This document shows positions 1 to 9,000 of a stretch of 42,863 nucleotides of DNA, piece by piece. Under the pieces are notes generated by a model, which saw only the letters and a list, made by a program, of their open reading frames with translations, had not been told where the DNA came from and ran no database searches. The DNA is from Lentisphaerota bacterium (GTDB lineage: Bacteria; Verrucomicrobiota; Lentisphaeria; Victivallales; Victivallaceae): positions 1 to 42,863 of the forward strand of contig SUWA01000010.1 in the NCBI GenBank assembly GCA_015061695.1, read 5' to 3'. The translations under genes were made by a program, and so were the position numbers. How positions within the stretch are numbered: position 1 is the stretch's first letter; each line of letters starts with the position of its first letter.

Positions 1-3000
1 GCCGGCGATGACCAGCGTTTCAAAGCCGCGGATCTTGGCCGCAAAGTCACCGGTGAACGCATCAAAGGTGAAGGTTCTGCTGCCGGTGATCTGGGTCTGG
101 AAGGTGCGGTCGGCATCATCCAGATAGACGTCAGCGCTGCAGCCGCCCCAGACTTCAAAGGTATCGTGCATGGTCAGATTGCTGCCATTGCCGGTAAACT
201 TGACGCTGACATTGCCTTCGACCACACCGCTCTGATAGGAACCGGCCACGATTGCGGCTGTTCCGGTGAACTCGATCGCCTGGCTGGCATCGACGGTGAT
301 ATTGATGTTGCCATCCACCACAGTACGGCTGGAGTAGGCTGCCAGCGAAGCGCTGTTACCGCCATAGATGAACTTGCTGAAGCTGCCGCCGGCGATGGTC
401 AGATTGATATCGCCGCTGACGATGGCCTGACCCTTGACGGATTTTTCAACGTAGACCGCACCGGCAGTGACGATGGCATTGAAAGTACCGCCGTTGATGG
501 TCAGATCAACATTACCGACGTGTTCGCTGTTGCCGCCGTTCACACGGTTGGCACCGATCACCATCTTGTTGAAGATACCATCGTTGATGACCAGCGATGA
601 ATCATATTCAGTATCATCCCAGTTCTTATTGTCGGCCTGGGTAATACCGGCACCGCTGATGGTGGCATTGAAAGTACCACCGTCAACCACGGCTTCGGCG
701 CCTTCATGGGAGACATAATCACCGCTATCAACTATGACACCGTCCAGCGTAATAATGCGTCCGGCACCGCTTTCCACGGCTTCTTCGTGGGTGGCAAACT
801 GATTCTTGCCGGCATCAGTGTAACTGCCATTGACATAGGCTACGGCATTTTCCCGGATGATCAGGTCGCCGTCGGCATCCACACTCAGGAATTTATCCAT
901 TTCGCTGGTCCAGCTGCTGCCGATCAAGCTCTTGTAATCATCGATCGTCCAACCGGTTTCGGCCCGGTCGAAGAGCTTGTTGCCGATGGCATTGTTCACA
1001 TCGCTCATATCAATGGTGATAATACCACTGTTGACAAAGCTGCCGCTGAAGATCACCTGCGAATTGACATCCATAGCCAGCGTACCGGCATTGCTCATCT
1101 GACCAACGGTCAGCGTACCGCCGAACAGGTTGATCGCCGAATCAGCATTGCCCATGACCACGCCGTATTTGTTGGCCGTAAGCGAACCGCCTTCATAGAC
1201 GTTCCAGGTGAACTTGCCGCTGCCGTCGCTGACCTTGTGACCGATCGTTACGCTGCCGTAGACATCCACGGTGCTGTCGGCACTGTTCTTGTAGGCATCC
1301 ACATAAGCTGCATTGATTTCAGCACCGGCCTTGACGGTGATGGTATCACCGGCACCGTTAAGGATCAAGCCGCCATCGCTGTTGTAGGTATTAATCTTGC
1401 CGCTGAGTTCAATACTGCCGCCGTTAAAGTAGATGCTGTTGGCAGTAAGAGTTGCACCGGCTTCGATCACGGCACTGTCGTTATCCCAGAGGGCAAACGT
1501 ACCGGTTACCGCCACATCGGCCCCGCTGGTCAGCTTGGCATTGTCAGCATACAAACCATTGAAGGTAAAGCTGCCGTTGCCGAAGGTGATATTTTTGAAC
1601 GTATAGCTGTTGTCAAAGACCGCACCGTTGGTGCTGGTCAATACGGCGTTATCAGCAAAATCGACTTTGCCATTCTGGAAAATACCGCTGATATCGCTGG
1701 CACCGGCAACACTGATTGCGCCCTTGTTGATATTCACTGCGCCGACATTCAACATGCCGTCTTCCACATTGACTTTACCGTTGGACAAAGCAACCGCAGC
1801 AGTGGCCACGCCGCCATCAATGATCGTCAGATTGTAGTTGCCATCAGCAAAGCTGTCAAGATAGATCGCAGCACTGGTGGCATTGGCCGCCACACTGACA
1901 GTCACCGTAGTACCGGAGCTTGCGCCCTGCTTAACAATCGCCACCGTGATGTCACGGGCGGCACCGGCAGTCAGGCCGTCGATGGTCAGCAACGCCTTGA
2001 GATCCATGGATCCGGCACTGAAAGCACCGCCATTGACGTTGACACTGCCAGCGTTGTTCACATTGCCGGCGATATCGACTTTACCGCCGCTGACAGCGTT
2101 GATCACACTGCCGTCGTTGAGCTGAACGTTCATCTGGCCGCCATCTTTGTCGCCATTGTAATCAGCGGCAACAAAAGTACCGTTATTGCTGACATTCAGT
2201 TCACCGATACCGCCATTGTAACCAATGACAAAGGTATCGGCCGGAACTTTGTAGCTGGCACCGGCTCCGCAACGCTTGACCGTTACAGTGGCGTTGTCCA
2301 CATTCAACGTGCCCTTGGCACTCTTGCCCAGCACCACCACGCTGTTGGAGCTGCCGCCGATATTGACTTCGGCACCGTTTTTGACGGTCATGATACCATT
2401 GGCAGTACCGCCGATCTGCATTGAGAGCTTGGCATTGTCAACGATCACGCTGCCCATGACGTTCATGGTGCTGATCTTATTTTCGCCGGTGGTGTTGGCA
2501 ATGGTCAGAGTACCATCGCGGCGGACACTCACATCAGAAGCAACAAATGTCTTATCTGTCGTTTCCGCACCGGTAACATCACCGAACACCACATTGTTGG
2601 CTCCGGCCACGAGTGTATCATAACCGATGATCATCTGGCCGCCGACCTTGACATTGGCTGCGGTACCGAAATCAACACTACCATCGTATTCTTCATTGTT
2701 CCAATCGCCGACATAAGCATAGTCGGCCTTGAAATCGCCGGCGAAGGTGTTTTCGCCCTTGAAGTTGACCGAACCCTTGTTGATGGCAGAAGCGGTCAGC
2801 TCAGCTTCATCCAGCGTGATCGTACCGGTCAGAGTGCCGATGTTCAGCGAACCAGTGCCGGTAACGTTGAATTTGGTATCGGCATGTTTGAGCGTGACAG
2901 TATTGGCGGTAAAATCAGAATCATTGATGTTGAATTCAGAAGCATCATAACGCAGACCGCCGTTGTTGCTGTCATGCACTGCACCGGCTTTGATGATCGC

Positions 3001-6000
3001 ATTGTCAGCAGTAAAGACCCCGTCTTCAACCAACAGATAGTTGGTATCAACGTGTGCATCGGTGCGGTCGGAAGCTGCATCGCCGTTGACCGTCAGCGTA
3101 GACCAGGCCATGTGTACACGGCCGGTGCTGAGCGTACCGGTAGCTTCCACGCTGTGATCGCCGAAAGCGAGGTAAGCGCAGCCCCAGTTTGCTCCGCCGG
3201 TAAGAGTACCTTCGATCTTAAGACCGGCACCATAGTAGACATACATACCGCTGGCGTTTTCATAGATCTGGAAGGTAACATTTTCACCGATGGTAATGGT
3301 GCTGTCTACATCACCGACTACAAAGTCCCAATCCGCAACGGCATTCTGCTTGATCGTCACAGCTTTGTCGGCGGTAAAGGTAATGTCGCCGGCGCCGTAA
3401 TTGAACGCCACACTGCCAGCTTCGATATCACTTTCAAACTTGACGATCGTATCGCTGCCGTCAGTGTTGATCATGCTGCCGATTTCTTTCAGAGAGGCGG
3501 CGGCGTTGTAACCATAGAGATAACCCGCACCAACGGTATCGCCAAATTCATTGCCTGCCCATTCGGCATTGACGTAGATCGTGTTGGTATCCTGATCAGT
3601 CAGGAACAGATCGTTATTGATGACCTTGTAGTTATCATGCCAGACGTTGTTGAGCAATGCCTTGTAGTCATCTTCGGTCATCGCACCGCTGCCGGTGTAA
3701 TCGAAGAGCTTGTAGTTGCCGTCATTTACACCGGCGTTATCCACATAACTGGCCAGATTGCTGACGGTAATATAGCCGCCTTCGATGCTGGCAAAACCGA
3801 TCGTGGACGCAATATCCATAGTGACATTGTTGCCCGCCAGAGTAAGTTTTTCAGCATAGAGATCTGAATTGGTCAACTCCAACGACCCGACTGCAGTAAA
3901 TTGGTAGGTCTTTGACTGATGCAATTCAGTCTTGGCTTCGTCCTTGAAGCACTTGGCGGTGTAATCACCGACAGGCTGAACGCTGAACTTGGGATAGAAC
4001 GTCGAACCGCTGGTGGAGGTTCTGACGATCGTTTCCAGCTCATTGCCTTCAGCATCGTACAGCACGGCGTAGTAGACTTTGCCTTTTTCCAGCTGGTTGA
4101 AGTAGAAACTGCTGTTGGCGGCTTTGGTTGCTCCGGCATTGATATTACCGGCAGTGATCGAAGAATCACTCATCACAACCTTGTTGCCTACTGCTACTTC
4201 CGCACCCTTTTCTACAGTAATGCTGGAACCATTGGTCATGGTCAGAGTCTGGGCGACATTGCCGGTGTAACCCAACCACACCTTTTCTGCAACCGTTTCG
4301 GCATTGCCATCATCAACCACAATGCTGGAGTTATCCATTGTCAAGGTAGCGAGGATGGTACCCACAGTGCTGTAATAGGTGTTTTCGTTCATCAGGTTAT
4401 GACCCTTGATCGTGACTTCAGTATCGGTCATGGTCGTTTTATACAGTGAAGTACCTTTGATCGCCAGAATACCGTCGATGGTCAGCGTGGTATCAGTAAA
4501 GCTAGCTGTTGCCTGAATACCCAAGTCACCGACTTCGATCAAAGCGTTGTTGGCAGTGAGCGAACGGTTGAACCCGCTCAACAACGCAATACTCATTGTC
4601 TTATAAGTGACACCGTTCTTACCATTGATGAACAGAACTTTTGCCTGCTTATCCGAACCGTCACCGATCGTCAGCTTATTCTTGATATGGGTGTTGCCAA
4701 TACCTGCATTGGAAGGACGGGCACTCTGCAAGATACCGCCGCCTTCGATGGTAACAGCATAGGTCATATCCCACTTGCTCTGGGCGTTACCCATAACAGC
4801 ACCGTCTTTGACGATCACAGTATTGGTCAGATCTACACCCAGAGATTCTTTACTATCCGCAAAGCAGTTGCCGGAAAGCGTGATGGTCTTTTCGATGACC
4901 ATGGTTGCCTTTCTGGCATTGTTCTTGATAAAGTTTACCGCCGAATCATAATTGGCAAACCTGGTCACGCCCCAGCCTTCGGTGGAGCTGTTGTAATCGC
5001 TGGATACATAGATGAATTCCGGAGCTTTGGTCAGCGTCACATCGCCATCATCACCGTAGGTAAGATAGTAGTTGTTGCCGGAATTGGTGAGCGTGACATT
5101 GGTCAGCTTGCCATTCTGATCAAGATCAATAAGCTTGATCGAATCGCCGGTGTAGCCCTTGGCGTTGATGGTGATCGTACCGCCGGTGATGGCCGTAGCC
5201 ACGATCGAGCTGGAGGCATCCATGGTGATCGTTGCCGTGCTGCTGAGTTTGCCCAGGCTGTTAAGCGTGGAGTTCACGAGCGTGATCTTGCCGGCCAGAG
5301 TATTGGTACCCTGACCTTCTTTGCCCAGATACATTTCCGAATCGGTCAGACTGATCGAGTTGTTCGCGCCCATGGAGAGATAGCCGAAATCTTTCGGACC
5401 ACGGAAATCCAGCACCGAATCATTGGTGGCAATGATCGCAGCATCATCATTCATCTGCACCTGACCGGGTTGGGTGTTGGGACCGCCGATCGTGGAAACT
5501 TTGGCATTGTCCAGCACCAACCGCGCCTGAATATCGCCATCATTGCTGCCGTTGAGCAGAATGTAACCGAACTCGGCAGCGGTATCCTTGACGCTGAACG
5601 TACCGGAGTAGTGCCCCAGATAGTTGATGCTCTTGTACTGCACGGTGGCATTTTTGCCTTCACCGGCAGCGGCAGAGCCGACAACATAGATACCATCTTC
5701 AAGAGCAGCATAGTAGCGGCTCATGGTGGTATAGACTTCGGCATTGCCAGTAAGAGTAAGCTTACCGGAGCTGTAGAAAGTAGTGGAAGACTTCACATTG
5801 CCGTTGAAAGTATTTTCGCCGTACAAGTAGAAGTATTTGGAATCCAGCGTAACGCCCTTGCCCAGAGTCATACCGCTGACATTGGCATAATTGCTGTTGG
5901 CACTGTCGGCAATGACAACTTCCTTGCCTTCGGCAGCGGTGATATTGCCGGAATAGGTGTTGCCGGAAAGCACTTCGCTTACATCGCTGGCAACTTCGAT

Positions 6001-9000
6001 CGCCGTCGTATCGGCAGTCTGCGCCTTGACCGCATCGGTCAACGTGGCAAAAGCATTGACGCCGAAAATCTTGCCATCGCCCAAATCAGCACCGAATTCG
6101 CCGCTGAACGCTGCATCCACAAAAAGCACGCTCATATCCGCATCGGTCAACGCCACGTCGCCGTCGGCACCGTAGATAACCCGCACGCCTTCGCCGATGT
6201 TCACTTCCTGGATCGTGCCCTTGAGCGATTCAGTTCCGGAAAGCTCAATAACTTTCTTGAAACCGCCGGTAAAGCCGCTGCCGTCAACGGTGATCGTGCT
6301 GTTGTTGACGAATTTGCCGGTCACGGTCAGCAAACTTGCAGCATCAATGGTGATGCTGCCGGCCATATCCGCAAAGGTGGTGTTGATATTGCCGCTGCCG
6401 GTAAGATCATTGGCTTGAGCGTTGACAAACTGATTCAGCGTGAAGCTGGCACCGTTGCTCAGGGTAATGCTGCCCACATTGTAGAACTCAAGAGTTGCAG
6501 TCTTGTTGACAATGTTCAGGCTGGAAGCATCAATGGTCATAGTTCCGGCATTCAAACTGCCTTTGCCCGCCCAGTCGTTAAGACCGTTATTGACCAGCGC
6601 AAAGTTGACCACCGAACCGTTGGTAACAGAAAATTCACCAACGTTGCCGAACGCAGTTGCCGTAAAGTTGGTATTGTCGATCGTGACCGTACCTTTGGCG
6701 TGGTTGTTGGTAAAATAGTTGTTGATTTTGACCACGCTGTCTTTGAAGTTCATTTCAACTTCCGGAGCATTGGCAGCATCGTAACCTGCCTTGGTCGGGT
6801 TGATCGCAATCTTGCCGGCACCATCAACAATCGAATTAGTAAAGTTCAACGTCAACTTACCGTTGGCAGAGTTGGTATTTTTAGTGGTAACTTCTCTGCC
6901 CCATGTCACATAGGCGTTATCAACATTCATTACCGATTCTTTGCCGTTGGTTTCAGAAACCGACAGACCTTGTGCCAAATTCAACGACGCCTTGAGTTCC
7001 GCCTTTTCTTCAGCAGTTACTGCTTTGGCGTCAACGATTTCGCCGTCAATATCCCATTCGGCGCCGCCGCCGAAAGCACTGCGGGCACCGGTCAATTCCA
7101 GCGAAGCACCTTTGCCGACCACGATCTTATCGCCGTCACCGGCAGCAATCTTGGCGATCTTGTTGTCGCCTTCAAAAGTCACCGTGGAAGCCACGCCGGA
7201 TCCACCGACTACCAGTTCGACTGAACCGGTGCTGGCGATCGTGGAATCCTTAAGGGTTGCGCCATCCAGCGCAGTGATGGTGCTGCCGGTAAGATTGGCA
7301 ATATCCAGCGTGCTTTCGCCGGAAACTTCAATCGTGCCGCTGTTGGCCAGATCCGTAGCCGGGGGCTGCGTACCGGCACCGGCAAAGAGGGTACCGACTT
7401 TCAGCGTGGCGTTGTCCACGGTGATCGCACCGGCGTTGCTGATGCCGGCAGAAAATTCCACATAAGAACCGCTTTCAATCTTCAATTCAGCTCCTTCGGC
7501 AATGGTCAAACCATAACCATCCCGGCCGGTAGCACCGTTAGAGAGCAGCTTGGAGTTGTTGGTCAAAGCCATGCTGCCGCCATCGATCTTGATCCAGCCC
7601 ACGCCGTTGGCGGAGGGGTTGCTCAGCCAGGTGCCGTCAACTTTTTTGCCCAGTTCAATCAAAGCATTGTCCGCCACAAATTCAGCATCCGCATCGCGCA
7701 GACGCAGCTGGCTGTAGATCGTAGCATAAGTATCGGTCAAAGCCACCGTACCGTAATTCCACATATAGTGGGCAACGATCTGGCGGTCAGCGGCAGTCAG
7801 CGCATCGCTGGCCGGATTGAACACCGCATTGCCAGCAGCGTTCAAAGTGCCCTTGATGTTCATAACTTCGCCGGTGCTGCAGAACTTGCCGCCTTCCAGC
7901 ACGTTCACGGTGCTGTCGGCTTCCACCGCCACCACATAGGCACTGACAGTGCTGCTGCCGTCGATTTCCGCCGTAACCGGGGAGGAGTTGACCACACTGC
8001 CGTCGGCAGCATATTCAGCACCACCGAAAATAACCTGGGTTTTGGGTGCAACCAAATTGACATTGGTAAACTTCACATCAATATCGCTGACGCCGTCGGC
8101 AGCCTTAAAAGTCAAAGTCTTATAACCGCCGTCATTCATGGTGACGTTGGAAACTGCATTGCCGGTACCCTTGATTTCCAAATCCTTGCTCAAGGTCACA
8201 ACGGTATTTTCAGCCGCGATGCTTTCAGTAATATCGGTGCTTACTTCAATGCGTTCAGTCTGGCTGGTCACCGCTTTCAGCGCAGCGGCCATGCTGGTGA
8301 AAGCGTTTACATTCATGGTCAACTTGGCGATTTCCACCAACGCCGGAGTAAAATCAGCATTCACATACAACACCGACAGATCCGCATCGGTCAGCGTCAC
8401 GTCGCCGTCGGCACCGTAAATAGCGGTGATGCCTTCGGCGTTGGTCAGATTGACTTTGCCTTCCAAACTGGCAGTCCCGGACAAATCGATCAACTTCTGA
8501 GTGCCAGTCAAACCGGCGGCATCGATGTTGATCATGCCGTTTTCGCCGATGGTCATGCTGCCCAGCGCAAGCCGGCTGTCCGCATCAAGATTCAAAGTAC
8601 CATTCAGCACCATCTTGGCCAGGAAATTACTGTTGGCATCGTTATCGGCCTGAATGGTGGAGTTGTTGGTCAGATTCAAAACGCTGTTTTCGCCCACGGT
8701 GATGGTGTTCCAGTCACCCACGACCATGTAGCTGTTGTTCAAAGTCAGTTTTCCTGTGGAGGGATTGTCGGCCGTAGCAGTCCAGTACGCACCCACATCC
8801 ACGCTCTGCGCCCACACCACAACGTTGGTGTTGTTCAAAACCGCTTCGGCACCGTAAACCACCTTGAAGTAGCTGACCTTAACCTGAGTGGCATCAGTCC
8901 ATTCAATATCATTGCCCCAGCTGCCGGTGTAAAGCTCATCGGCAGTTTCGCCGTTGCGGTTGCCGTTGACCGTCAATGTGCCGCCCACAATGCGCAGATC

